Below are positions 45,310-57,560 of a stretch of DNA of 64,000 nucleotides, one piece after another. The stretch is from Lunularia cruciata (Eukaryota; Streptophyta; Marchantiopsida; Lunulariales; Lunulariaceae): NCBI GenBank assembly GCA_948567375.1, contig OX419760.1, positions 3,224,001 through 3,288,000 on the forward strand, written 5' to 3'. The notes under the pieces were generated by a model. That model had not been told where the DNA came from. It made no database searches and saw nothing but the letters and a program-made list of their open reading frames with translations. The first letter of the stretch is position 1. Every line of letters begins with the position of its first letter. A program made the translations under genes and the position numbers.

Positions 45310-47340
45310 AGGAAGAACTAAGGATGGGAAGACCCCATCAAGCCCTACAAGGGAGAGACAAAAAAGGTAACATGGGGCTAAGCCCCAATAGAGTCTATAT
45401 GAGAAATCTGCCCTACCGCACCTAAGATATCCTAGCTATGCAAGTCGCACGGTCCACACACAACGGGAGCATCCGGAGAAACATCATTTGATGTGATTGC
45501 TCTCCTATTGAGTGCACCAGCCATTGCCCTCTATAGAGTAATGGACATATGTTGTCTAAAATATGCTACAAAGTATGAAAGTGAGAGTGGTACCCGTGAC
45601 GTCTAATATGATAAGCTCTCATGCACTCTTTGACAAATGTGTTAAATGCCGTGTCCATCGTTCCATATAACTCCAAGGCTAGAGGAACAAAGAGGTGACC
45701 TTGTTGCATACCCTTATACTTGGAGACCTTGTGACTTGCTACCGCACTCGCCGCCTATCCATGAGGTTGGGTAATCACTCCCTCCGAAATTGTATCCAGT
45801 GTAGGGTCCGTCACCACGACATCCACTATTGTCACCTGATCATCTCCGACCAAGTATAAATCTGCCCTGACACATGTCCAAGCCAAGTATCCACTCTCTT
45901 GTGCCATAGCAAACACTATGTCCCTAATGGCATCATGGGTAGCTATCCTCTGTCCTCCAAAAGGACACCGTGTCATGTGGACTGTTGTTGCATCTAGTGT
46001 AGAACCACATTCACAAGTGAGTAATGAAGATGCAGATGAGTGGGCCAAACCTAAGCGAAACCTCATCGTTGTAGAGAAAGTAGCTGGTGCGAATTGGAAT
46101 GCCCTAATGCACGGTTGAGCTAGGATCCAAGAGTCTTCCTTGCCGGAGCAAGAGCAAAGACGTGCTCTAGTAACCTGAGGAATGGACGAGTCGACTAAGA
46201 GAGAATGTAACATATGCTCACAGTGTCGCTCCATCAAGGAAGACTGTAAACCTTTAGTCCAATCTGACGATAGGGAAGCAAAAGGTGGAAAATCCTATCG
46301 TGCTCGAGGGGATAGACTATCTCTCGTCTGCCGCAATGACACTTGGAGAGAATAGGATCCTCCCTCCATCTTTGTCACATAAGTCTCCAAAATTGGCCTA
46401 TCAACAACCACAAAACGGGAGGAAAGTATGGATGTCGAGAGAGCACAACTACCCAAAAATGCTATAGATGTAGTCTCCTCCATAGAAAGCAAGCCAACCC
46501 CACCACATGAGATTGGCAGAGCTGTCTCCCTACATGCCAAATCCTCTATCACACACTCAAAAGTCCTCGGTCCAATAATATCACCAAAGACTCCCATAAT
46601 CCTCCTATCAAATGCTCCCAAACATGATAGGAAGGACGGTGAGGAGGGAAATGTACAGATGAGGTAGGGTGGTCGACCAGCAATATTGGAAGAGAGTATA
46701 CCAAATGCCATATGCGGATCTCCTAATAATGGAAGGTCATCCACATGGAGAACATCCTTTGCAAGGGCAACGTCTAGGAAGCGTGTGACAAAATCCTCCG
46801 ATCTTACATGCACTCCAAGAACACAAAGTCCATATGTGGATGTGATACACCCCTCTGGAAGCTCAAGGTGAGGAGGGATACCTAAAGGGGACCATGCCCT
46901 ACACTTTGACACCTTGACTCTCAAGCCTACTAGATGTAGCTCGGTAGTCATGTAGTCAAAGGCCTACATAATCTGATCTATAGGGTCTACGATGTGTGTA
47001 TCATCTGTAAAGGAGTGAAATACACAACCCGGCATGGCCAAAGTAATAGATAGGAGAGTTCTAAAGTGAGCCATGGCAAATAAGGGCACCCCCAAAGGAT
47101 ATCCCTAATGTGTACCAATTGTTGACTCCAAGACGATGACTCCCTCATGTGAACCACCATGCTGATAGTAAAGAGAAGCAAGAGAACCGTAAATAGACCA
47201 TACAAAAAAAATGAAACTTGCCGAGGATCCACCAACCTCCCTAAGCTCTCTAAAGATGGATGCCCGTGAGACGCTATTAAAAGTATTCTCAACATCCACT
47301 TGTAGGATGATCCACTCCAGATTGATATCTAGGAGTGCTC
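45310..47340 (-). pseudogene. Non-LTR-type reverse transcriptase relic (copy 2)
   Basis: The minus-strand frames 47299-47105, 47295-46987, 46951-46295 and 46237-45755 form one RT-like protein with stops and frame changes. Landmarks: MDVENTFNSVSR (palm, first Asp), GTHQGDP-like GTH followed by a stop and GYPLGVPLFA, then FHSFTDDTHIVDP (catalytic Asp-Asp). A thumb-like region and ALPISCGGVGLL follow. The C-terminal Cys/His module reads CECGSTLDATTVHMTRCPFGG. This layout is typical of retrotransposon proteins without LTRs. The 5' part is missing and the break at 47341 is a palindrome. No LTR flanks it. Confidence 0.78.
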
Positions 47341-47371
47341 TAATAAAGACATTTAGACAATGTCTTTATTA
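47341..47371. repeat. Perfect 12-bp palindrome with 7-bp spacer at the RT relic boundary
   Basis: The arms taataaagacat (47341-47352) and atgtctttatta (47360-47371) are exact reverse complements. They sit where RT homology stops. Confidence 0.9.
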
Positions 47372-47899
47372 GTCAACTGTTTGTAGCTTTCAAGTTCAAC
47401 GTCATGGACGATGTCAGGTGGTTATGACTCCCTGGAACATGTAATGAAGCCGAGTTTCCTGAACGATATGACGAAAACTTTGAAGAAAGTGGAGAAGGGT
47501 AGATAGTACATGGAACTAGTTTCATCGAAGCAAATAATTTCCAATCAATGGCGTATTGTTCAACTAGAGTTTTCATTGGACAGCTCAACAATGGGCAGCC
47601 TAATTCTGTATATTATAAAACTTCGGGGGTTCGATATAGCACATGGCAAAATTCCTTCTCTGGACGGGAGACGGGATTCGCTTGAATCCGACACATACCT
47701 TTGTCTGGAGGCCTACTGTACTGATGAATTAGACACAGCGAAAGGCAAACGACCGGCCCTGGCAAGTTGTAATGATACATGCAATGCGAGTGCAAAAGGT
47801 ATGGGGAGGATATGTCTCGGATAAGAGCCAGCTGGTGGTACGTTACGGTTGCTTTTGTGAAGCTTCAATACCTCGAACATCCCCCAAATTCTCAAGGAT

Positions 47900-48175
47900 T
47901 CAGTCGATCCAGATTTTCACGGAAGAAAACAGGTTCCCACTAAAGAGTACCTGAGCACAGCTCTCGTAGAGTCGATGAACGACCTCATGCATGATAATGG
48001 AGACATTCTCTTGGGTTGCAGAGGTACCATAATGATGGTACCCGTAGAAACTGAGCTCAAGTGTTGAAGTTGTGCAGGAATCCTCATCATGGTTTACACC
48101 CTGTAGAGATTGGTCCAGGTGCTGTACCCGAACGCAACAGGCAAGGAAGACACTCAAAATTAGGCTTGGTTTCAT
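47900..48175 (-). CDS. Possible small secreted protein (first exon or complete)
   Basis: A minus-strand ORF of 91 codons starting ATG at 48175. The N-terminus MKPSLILSVFLACCVRV looks like a signal peptide. Downstream are CTTSTLELSFYGYHHYG and a TSATQENVSIIMHE segment with a possible N-glycosylation site (Asn-Val-Ser). A TATA-rich stretch lies about 30-45 bp upstream of the ATG (48203-48221). A possible splice donor (CAG followed by GTACTC) occurs near 47955, so the ORF may be only a first exon. I do not recognise the family. It could be a spurious frame. Confidence 0.35.
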   Translation of the reverse strand: MKPSLILSVFLACCVRVQHLDQSLQGVNHDEDSCTTSTLELSFYGYHHYGTSATQENVSIIMHEVVHRLYESCAQVLFSGNLFSSVKIWID

Positions 48176-48199
48176 AGCGGACCTCCCTAATCTCTATGT

Positions 48200-48221
48200 C
48201 AATATATATATATATATAGTC
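48200..48221 (-). promoter_or_regulatory. TATA-rich candidate core promoter
   Basis: An alternating TATATATA tract just upstream of the ATG at 48175 on the minus strand. It may equally be a simple microsatellite. Confidence 0.3.
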
Positions 48222-50475
48222 TACCGTTAGTTCTCTAGACACAATTAAAAAGAAAGCGGAAAGCTTCCAGCCCCGGCCTGAAGGTTTAGACTAAGTTCTG
48301 GTTTCTGCTGGCGGAAATCCATGAGTGGCAAAGGGCGACACTTGTCCAAAGCAGAATATCCGCACAAAACCCAAAACAATTAGTCAAAATACTATCTGGA
48401 AAAATGTCCGCCAATAGGTCGCATTTTCAAACCCTTTTGTCCTAAAAGCCGGGTTTCCTCCAACTGTCACATTACGTCTGTTATGTCACTTAGAAGTAAA
48501 GTTCTAGTTCCCGTCACATGAAAGGCAAAGGAGGATAAATCACACAAAATTCAAATTCAAAACAAAAAATTTGAAACATTTATATATAGATTTTTTATAT
48601 ATAATATCGGTATACGATTCTCAGTGCTGGTCAGATTTTGGTATAATACCACATTCAAAGTTATAGTAGATCAATATTATAACATATGAATATGCATTCA
48701 GGCAGACAGACTTTAGCTGCTGACCCTAGTGTCTTTTGTCCTTAGTGGACAACGGAGGAATCCAACAATTTAATGAAGATTTGTTTTCCAGAGAAAGAAT
48801 AGACTGGCGCTCGGCTGTCACCACAAGGTTGACACCACGCTCGATAAGATGCGTTTAAAATCAAACTCGAACTTGTATCATCCATTCATCGTGTTGGGAG
48901 GACACAATATCCTATTAAACGCTAACACGACATGGTCCGACTGCGAATGACGATGTGAACTGATCTGCTATCTCTCTCTTCCTATAAACATGAGAAAAAG
49001 TAGAGACTGACCTCAAAACAAGACGGGTTTCATACAAAACACGTTGACATTTTGTTAACTAAGTCTATGAGTCCTTGAGATGGTCCATAGAATCTCATAA
49101 ACTATTTATTCATAAGAAGAGTGATTGAACATTTTCTCATATTGGACTCCTATGGAGTTATGGTGGTCGTAGTAAACTGGGTTATCGAGACAGAATAGGG
49201 GGTACTTTGAACACTTACGGTATCGATTCTATAAGAGAATTCGCGCGTCATCCCATAAAATATTCAGAGGTGAACCATTTAAAAAGTACAGAATTCAATG
49301 CCTTTCTGTAAAACGTTGCTGTTCTCTATTAAACATTTTTCTTAATTTCTCGGTAATTTCTACAACTAATTTTATGAAGTTATTCAATTTTAGTGCTTGT
49401 TCCTTTTTGTCTTCTGTAAAATTTCTGAAGAATCCGTAAATATGCCATTTAAATAATCCATAGTGAATCATTCCCGTATTTTGCGTTTCAGTAGATTGTG
49501 TTAGGTTGTCCTCAAACGTCCCTATTGGTTTACGAAGAAAAGAAGACGCACATATAGTGATGAAATGTTGCCAACATGAAGCATCTAGTAGATCGAGTTG
49601 AAGCCGTTGCTAAGAAGCGTAGCGGTGCCCTTTATGGTGGAACCTAGAAGATAGTGTTCAGGGCCAGTTGAATTAGAGAGTGCTAATTAAAGAAAACATC
49701 TTGAATGATAAAAATTAATAAAAATATCATCTCAGAAGGATTTAACTATTCTGGACTAACAAACTCTCGTTCCTCATTAGTAAAAGGGGAAAAGAAGAAG
49801 AAGGATAAATAGTCGTTGTTGGTTGTAGTTCAGGAGTGTGCTCATGAAGTAAATCCCCATTATAAAGTCAGAAAAGATTTCTTAACTGTCGTTTTCGTAT
49901 TTTTCACAGTAAAAAGCTCCTCATAGCAGAAAAGACCAGTAAAAAGAATCATTCTTTACTTCAAAAACTCAAATTTCAGTACTGGAAATTTCATGTCGAA
50001 GTCCTAATGGCATAACTATGATTGAGGTTAGACATTCCCTTGATGCTAGTGAATGAAATTTTGATCTTGTGAGCCTCCTTGCCTATGTTATGGCTTGTAC
50101 TTTCTACTCTCGCCCAGTACTGTGACGTAGTAAGCTTTACGTGAAGAACTGTGTACCTAAACTGCGTCGACAAGGGATCGTGCACCTCCGTCGCTGGAGG
50201 GATCCCAAAATCCACCTCCAAACACCGCTAAAATCGGCTCTAAATTCACAGCCAACTTTCTGTAGTGGCTTGAATAATTGGTCATATCCCGTGCTAAACC
50301 CTACACATTCCATATCAAAACGTTTGGTAGATCTCTTCACTACATCGACCAATTCTCTTCGACGGTAGATCGTCCTTCGAATTGTTGGTTTGTCAATTGC
50401 AGTCACAGTGCAGGGCGCTGAAATTGTGGAATTTTAGCTCCCTAGTGTGAATTCCTTGCGATCGGAGGTTTGAAG
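48222..50475. other. Intergenic spacer upstream of the COA3-like gene
   Basis: About 2.2 kb without a recognisable gene. AT-rich to about 50100, then more GC-rich. The last 350 bp probably include promoter and 5' UTR of the gene at 50476. Minus-strand open stretches at 50406-50137 and 50664-50434 look like shadows. Confidence 0.4.
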
Positions 50476-50682
50476 ATGGCAGGGAGAGGAGGGAAATTGA
50501 TCATGGGGATGAGCGAGGAGAAGGTGAAGAATGTTGTCGTAGCAGGAGGCCTTTCGGCATTTGTGGCTACAGTCTATGTGTACACGATGAGGGCGGTTGG
50601 CGGAACGGATGAACTGCAAGCAGCGGTAGAGAAATTTGAGAGCGAAAAGGCGACTCAGGCTCAAGCTCCAAGCTCGACCTGA
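50476..50682 (+). CDS. COA3: COA3-like cytochrome c oxidase assembly protein
   Basis: An intact 68-residue single-exon ORF from ATG (an upstream in-frame TTG was not used). A basic, Gly-rich N-terminus (MAGRGGKLIMGMSEEKVKN) is followed by one hydrophobic segment, about residues 20-42, including GGLSAFVATVYVYTM. A short charged tail follows that could form a coiled coil (TDELQAAVEKFESEK). This architecture fits the small COA3/CCDC56 family, single-pass inner-membrane proteins of mitochondria that assist Cox1 maturation in complex IV assembly. Short length and composition limit certainty; another small single-pass mitochondrial protein is the alternative. Confidence 0.62.
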   Translation: MAGRGGKLIMGMSEEKVKNVVVAGGLSAFVATVYVYTMRAVGGTDELQAAVEKFESEKATQAQAPSST

Positions 50683-53338
50683 TTATATCATATTCAGAAG
50701 GACCAGCTCTTCATGGTAACTATTGGTAAGAGAACTTCTTAAAAGATTCATGAAGCCGGTTGTAGTGTGCAACCATAAGTTCTGGCTGGAGTATAGCACA
50801 GGTCCACTGAGTTATTGAGCGAATCCAGAATAATTTATGAAATAACAGGTAGATGGATGGTCCTTGACATTGGCGGTTTCAGAATGTATCTCCTTTTCCC
50901 GATTGTAACTCGATCTCTCGCGTCAAGCTACAAATATGTTATTGTACGAGTTGATCAGATTTGCAGTTATCTAGAGCAAACAGTGGTGCTGAAAGCTACA
51001 TTGAGTTGGAATGGCTGTCTTCCAATTTCTTGGATCTATGTAGTTTCTCTCCATCTCACCCTCTTACATCGACATGCTTCACCTATTTTGTTGTAGTTCT
51101 TGGGCTTGGGCTTTCTTATCACCAACCTATATGCTGGTTCTTGGTTCTTTTAGTTTAGTTTCATCCGTTGTTCTGAGGAACATGTAGCAAAACTCAGCAA
51201 CGATACACCTGTGGGTTATATGGTACATGATAGCATGACCTTCATATATTTCTTGAGGCAATAGTGAAGATTACAGATATTGGTCACACTTTCAAAGTGG
51301 ATCTATCAGCAGATGTACATTACATTGCAACTAAAAATCTCCTAGGCCTGAAAGCTTTTGGCAGTTTAGTTGTACTTCTTGAAAGAGAAAAGGCACATTA
51401 CGCAGCAGTCTCTTCTTCGCTGATGGATATGAGCTTTCATGCCTTGCAGGAAAGTTGTCAGCGGTACTGTCATTGTGAGAGCAGGCTATGTTTCGATGTG
51501 AAGCCCATATATTCCAGCGGGTCATCTTGTGCTGCTTTCTTATACTGTGTATACTTGTGACTGCTGTTACTCATCTCGGGAAGCCGCATTGCAAGGACAT
51601 TGACCAATGTTCATTATCTTTCCAATCGAGAAATTCAGAGCTTCATTCTTTCTGCAAATGTACACCTGCACCTTGCGATTTGAACCTGAACGGCAAAGAA
51701 TTCATAAACAATGGAGCAGTCCATTACTTTTGGGCAGATTTTTGTAGATAGGCAGGAGATCAACTAGCGAAGATATGATACCAGTCATGTGATATACACA
51801 TACATATACACATACAAACAATGCTGGTGTGGGAAGGCCGATCATTTATGGACTGTAGACTCGCCAAAAGCACTTGATGCAAGCTTTCTTTCTCTTTCCA
51901 ATATTGAATCACATAGCACCTCAAATTTGAGTGGAAACTTCAATGTGCTTTTCCTACTTCATCTGAATGTAGCGACCGACAGTGGCACTTGCCATTACCC
52001 GCATGTCTGCATTGAAGTCCATGAATAAACAGCCAAATATTGGAACATTGGTGGTCCAATAAAGTGAAAATTGTTTCGGAAGTCATCATCAGAATCTCTC
52101 AACGGGACTCGGTGAAATTTACCTGCCACAATGTGCACAATTGAGTCAAGATACTCTGACCCTTTCCTTGAGTGTTTATGGACATTAGACCGCGGGTGAG
52201 TGGATCGCCTCCCATTCCAGTGGAAGTATATGTTCAAAATACGCATAAGATCTGACTAGATGACTGATTTTGCAGCTGAACACCTCTCAAGATTATGGAT
52301 TTCTTTTCTTTACGAACTTGGATTCAATTCAGACCTGCAAATACGTTGTGGGTACATTTACCTCCTCTTATCACTCGACATGATCCAGAAGTTGAATTTG
52401 TTTCTTTTGTTTCTTATTAGTAAAAGAGGTGATAGTACGTTCGGGTATCCATTTGGCCCTGAAGAACTTCTTGCTAGAACGAAATTCACGACGTAGGACA
52501 ACTATATAGATCTGGTTTTGGTTCTCTAAAGACCCTTGTCGATGACTCGTTTACTAGTTCTACTTATTTAGGAAAATCTTGGGAAAATCTTACTCATTGT
52601 TTGCCTTTGCCCTTTCTCTCTCTTGAAGACTGCACGGGTGGTGCCTTAAAAGAAACAATTCGGTGAGATGATTTCTTCACCTGCATGCATCCATCGCCGA
52701 GTCAATCATCACACGAGTCATCGTCACTGGGCCTTTATCTCTGCATAGGGCTTTCGTCACTCATTTCCCTGTCGTTCACGGAGAATAGTATAGTGCGGAC
52801 CCCATACGCTTGCAATAAAACCACTGTTGTTACTCACCGGACCCCCGATCTTGCCATAAGAATGATAACCTTGTTATACGAATGAAGACCTTTAAAACAG
52901 TACAATTTTCAAGTGAAAATCCCCGCAGCGATATAATCCCGTAGAAGGGCATTGAAGTTTGGAAGAAGTTCCCTCCCCACAGGGACAAGACGCACAGCAT
53001 GAAAAACATTACACTCAAACATTCAACTTCACATATGTGAATAATACAACAGTCAAGCAATTATTTCGCGTATATGAAAACTACTATACTCAAAACATTC
53101 AATGTCAAGCGAAAGCTAAGGTTCTGAGGAAGCTACAGACTACATTGAACGGGTTGCGAGTGATAATGGACCAGAAGACGGCATTACAAGAACGACCTCA
53201 ACGTAATTCTTTCGACTTCATCCTTAATATGCGTAGTTACCGTGCCTGAATTCAGACAAAAAAAGGTCCAGGCGTTGTATCAAATGCGCAGATCATTTTG
53301 TACATGGAAATTATTATCGGGGGTAGTTCTAAGAGGAA
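50683..53338. other. Intergenic spacer between COA3-like and proteasome genes
   Basis: About 2.6 kb. It should contain the 3' UTRs of both convergent genes. Several ORFs of 60-98 codons occur on both strands, but none has a recognisable domain, consistent start context or splicing partner. No repeat family from the rest of the window is seen. Confidence 0.4.
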
Positions 53339-54752
53339 CTATGCCTGGCTCGAAACCTCAATAGGGGTCAGTGGTGCAGGTGCAGATGATGGAGGGCCGG
53401 TGGTGTCCTCTACGGTCTTCCTCCAGGCTAGCTCTCGGGCTCCGTTCTCGTCTACGATCTTGATAACGAAGTTTGGAGGCGCACCCATTAATCGTGATCT
53501 GATTTCCAAGATGCATTTATCTACCAACTCCAGTGCTGCTTCCAAGGACATGTTATTGGAGTAATACTTGTCCATCAACGACAATATGAAATAAGCACCT
53601 GTAAACAATTTCACAACGGAACATCACACTCTATCCGGGTAAATACAAAGAATCTTCATATAACACAGAACAAACCTGTTAGCTTCATCGCAAAAACTTT
53701 TCATAGGCCTGACAACGTACACAAACTAGAGCCTTCTAATAAGATATGATGCAACAAATTTTTTATCAACCAAGGCTGAAAGAAATGCCACACGAATACA
53801 AATGATCTAATTAGGGCTCTTTCCACAAAGAGAAAACTTACCATAACCTAATGCGCCAGTTTTCATCTTGTGAAGAGTTGCAATGTAATCCAGGTAGTAC
53901 AGTGAAGGGCCCTCCTCGGAATCATATCCAGCGATCATCATGTTCACATAGTAAGGATTCTGTTGCCACAAGCTCAACATGTTTCTCAAAATTGCACACA
54001 GCAGTGAGCCCTACCTTTCAACCTGCTTACAGCATCCACTTACAATATGGCACGATTCAAAAGGAAAATATCACTACAAAAGCATATCAAAAGCTGCAGG
54101 TAATTCAGATTAGCAACTACCACATCATACTACCTTTCGTAGAGCGTGGGCCAGCTCGCCACAAGTGAAGTTGGCAGCAGCTGAGGTTGACAGGGGGATA
54201 CCATTGCGGAACTGATATAGAAGAATGTTCTTCTGAATGTATTCCGAAAATTGGACCCTGCAAAGAATTGCAATTTCTTACGCTCAACGAAGCAGATGTG
54301 CACCGCGAATCATACTTCTAAAATACAACCCAGACTGCCAGACTCGAAGTATCCTTGGCTCTTACACTAGCACTGGAATCAAATTGATCAGATCGGGACA
54401 GCGATGGATCAAATTACAAACTCCTGAATCTGTCCCAACCCTACTTGTGGCTTTAATGTTCAAATAGATATCAGTATTCAAATGGAAAGTAATGGCACAC
54501 AAACCCTAAACCTCACACACGATTGCCACTCACCTGATTATATAGAAATCGCGTCCAAAGCAATGGAAAAATAGTATTCAAAAGAAACACATACCTGTCG
54601 CCGTTTTCACCGATGGTTGCCAGAAGCTTGTGTGAGTCGAGGAGCATAATCTTGTCCTCCTCAGTCTTCTGCACAACAATGCTCTGCACTTGAGAGGTGT
54701 CCGCTACCAGCAGAGCAAACTTGTCACCTTGAATACCAAACAGGCACTCCAT
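53339..54752 (-). CDS. PBD: 20S proteasome subunit beta type-2 (beta-4), four exons
   Basis: Exons on the minus strand are 54752-54595, 54257-54134, 53959-53842 and 53598-53339. All junctions are GT-AG and keep the frame, giving 219 residues. Exon 1 begins [20 protein letters not shown] and includes [11 protein letters not shown]. Exon 2 has [20 protein letters not shown]. Exon 3 has [20 protein letters not shown]. Exon 4 has [20 protein letters not shown] and [17 protein letters not shown]. These are hallmarks of the non-catalytic beta-4 subunit (PSMB2 in animals, PBD in plants) of the 20S core ring. It lacks the N-terminal Thr of active subunits, as expected. After the conserved end it has about 27 extra residues, rich in Pro/Ser/Ala, compared with typical 200-204-residue homologues. 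GTG three codons upstream was rejected as a start. Confidence 0.95.
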
Positions 54753-55900
54753 TGCTCTCACTTGATTCTTCGATCAAAAGGTTTCTCACAGATCGATCGA
54801 TCGATTTCTTCCTCCTATTCTTCGAAACTCTTACTGACTTCGTGCTCACAATCCCCCCCTCAGGAAACGTCGACAGACGACAACCGACTCCTCCTCGAGT
54901 TTGCTGTGAGCAAAGAGAGTAAGGAGCTAACTAAGGTAACCTTGTAGCGGCACAATGGTTAGATTACTAACCGTAGTTAGTGCTACTCGGATTTACAGGG
55001 TGCAACCGCCCAATGAAGAGGAGTCAATAGGGGTTTCGTTAGCCTTTCTTGGCTTTGTGTAGGAATCCATAAATCTTTTTACGAGAAGTCCGTAATAACT
55101 CTATGGTAGCTTGGTTGGGGTATATGACTTTTATGGGAAAATGTCCATAGCCATAATTTTTTTTTATTTTTCGGGTTATGGAAAACGTGATGCATAAGGT
55201 TTTTCAAAACCTTATGCACTTAATGAGCAAAAAGTTCACCCATAATCTTTTTCATCTCAAAAGTTCATCGGCACCTTTCATTACGGCAATTCAATTAGGG
55301 AATTTACCCCATGGCAACTTGTCAAGATATTTGCAGGATCTGTGAAAATATGTTGCAAAAGTGAACCATTTTACGAGTATTTCAGCAATCCTTTCTGGCA
55401 AGGGTGAGCAAAGAGTCACGGGTGTGATAAGGTGACACTAACAACGAGGATCACTTATAATTGAACCTTAACGAATAACAGTGTGACATGTGTAACGATA
55501 TCAAAAGGATTGATGAAATAGCAAAAGGTGACAACGGGATCGTGAAGTTTACAAGGCTGAACTGAAATTGAAGACGAGCGTGAAAGGTGACCTTGAACGC
55601 ACATGAAGGGGATGAGGAAATCCTCTCACAACAAAATGCAGTAATGTCACATTGACTTTGATGAAATCATCCTATAGACTGAAACTATAAAATTGAGGAA
55701 GGATGAAGGCCTATCAAAGCATAAATCCGCAAGATAAATTCAAAATCAAAATAGCAGTGTTTCCAATGCCATTCCCCAACTCTTCTCAAAATCTGTTGTT
55801 TGTTCTTCTTGGATTCCAAGACCTTCTCAACTTTGTATCAATCGGATCTTCTTCCCACAAGGATCGGAGGAGACTCTATAGATCCTCAAGGTACCATTGG
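54753..55900. other. Upstream region of the proteasome gene and spacer
   Basis: Begins with the presumed 5' UTR and promoter of the beta-2 type gene, including a (GATC)4-like stretch at 54797-54812. From about 55100 the sequence is AT-rich and without a recognisable gene. Confidence 0.4.
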
Positions 55901-57070
55901 GTTGATGGATACTAGAAGAGGAAGAGAGGATGAGAGGTATAGAATGGTCTTGTCTCATTACACATAGTTATTGGATTATCTAGATATCTTGAACACTTTA
56001 AACAGATTCACGGAGGATGTGCTCAGAAACTTGTGCGGAAGAGTATCACTTTTAGTCATATGGCCACTTATCTAATGAAGTTTTGCAATGGATTTCTAGA
56101 GTATGAATGGCAAGGAGTTATACAAAAAGTGTGCAAAGTATATGAATTCTTACAACTCTACTTGTGATTGGTAAGAGAAGTCCACTAGAGAAGGTTTGAT
56201 AGAAAGTGAGCTTAAGCGAGGATGGAGAATCATCAATGATAAATTGAATCACAAGTGTCCACATCTTTGGAGGATGGATGAAATGTTTGGGACATGGGCA
56301 AATATCTCTCTCCTTACCATGGTAAGTTTAGGTGTATGAAAGTCTTGGAAAGATAGTTTAGAGCTTTGGCAAGTCAACCCGATGGAAATAATCCTTGACA
56401 AAGAGGATGAAATGAATGTGGATAAAATTACTATCTCATCTAGAATTTCATTTCTAGGTATAATTCCTAGTACCCAAGACCCCTCCTCCATTTTTTTTCG
56501 CAAGTGGCACTAGAATACTTTCTAGGGACATATCTATAAGAGGTGTATCATAATAGTATTCTTTTGTTACACCATGTTACATCAAATTTGAAATATGTTC
56601 TACAATCTCAAGCAGATTTTCATTTGGATCATGTTCCCTCTCTACATTTACCTCATGCAATTGCTCTTACACAAGCCAGACAAATAAAAGAAGAGATGGG
56701 GCAAGATATGGCTCTAGCACTAGTGGAGGAAAGGGTGGGCCAAGCTACCACTACACCAATAGAGGAAGAAAGGGAAATCCCAAATGAAGAAGATGGTGAA
56801 TGGAAATGTGAATAGCGGAAAAGGAAAAGTGTAGGGCATGTGAGGATGGCAACTTCTTCCACATTGGCTTCATTTATGCAAGATCTTTGCAACCAATCAA
56901 AATTGAAAATTGAGTTCTTGGAAGCCAAAAAAAGATGCAAATTGGTAAAAATGGAAGCACAATGAATGGCCAAGATTGATAATATATGAGTGAAAGCTAA
57001 GGTGGAAAAGAAGCTTAGGTGTGACAAGATGAGATCCAACTTTTAGAAAACTTTTGCATACACGAGAGAA
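55900..57070 (+). pseudogene. Decayed ORF resembling a MADF/SANT-type DNA-binding transposon protein
   Basis: Plus-strand translation around 56105-56330 gives ELYKKCAKYMNSYNST, then GWRIINDKLNHKCPHLWRM followed by DEMFGTWANISLL. The 'CPHxxRMDxxFGTxAN' ending resembles trihelix/MADF-like domains found in some transposon-encoded proteins. Downstream (56543-57050) is a charged, coiled-coil-like region, with LALVEERVGQ and FLEAKKRCKLVKMEAQ. Several stops separate the pieces. The family assignment is tentative. Confidence 0.35.
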
Positions 57071-57499
57071 ATGCTAAGTCAAAGTGCTTCCACTCAATGA
57101 TATTAGAATCAGTTAGGTCAAGGAAAACATCCAAAGAGATCAAATTTATAATGGGTATGCTTAGTGATAGATGGCTTATCTCCATATGCCATTGATGATT
57201 CTACTCCAAGGGGTTACAGTTGCCACGCAAATCCCAAATTCCCTATTCCCATTCTAGACTTCCTCAGTGATTAAAATTACTCAAATTCCTTAGAGTGGTT
57301 GAGAGCAAAGAGTTGGTTAGGTTTTCTACTAAACAACTTATTTTACAAATTAGTTATTTTACATAGTGTTCTTATTTTACACACTACAAATAGTAGTAGA
57401 GTAGTACAAAGTATAACAAAGTACAGATAGCTGAGTATCACAAAGTAGATTGTGGATAGCTAAGTATTATAGAATGTGGATCTATGTATCACCAAGATG

Positions 57500-57500
57500 A

Positions 57501-57533
<33 letters not shown>

Positions 57534-57560
57534 TAAATATAAATATAAATAAATATATAA
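57500..57560. repeat. AT-rich microsatellite
   Basis: (AT)n passing into (AAATAT)n-like units. Confidence 0.9.

Noticed and set aside
48200..48221. Confident TATA box
   Set aside because: Similar TA tracts occur elsewhere in the window as microsatellites, so only a low-confidence call was made.
50137..50406. Minus-strand ORF overlapping the upstream region of the COA3-like gene
   Set aside because: Arg/Thr-rich with no recognisable family; overlaps the probable promoter of the plus-strand gene.
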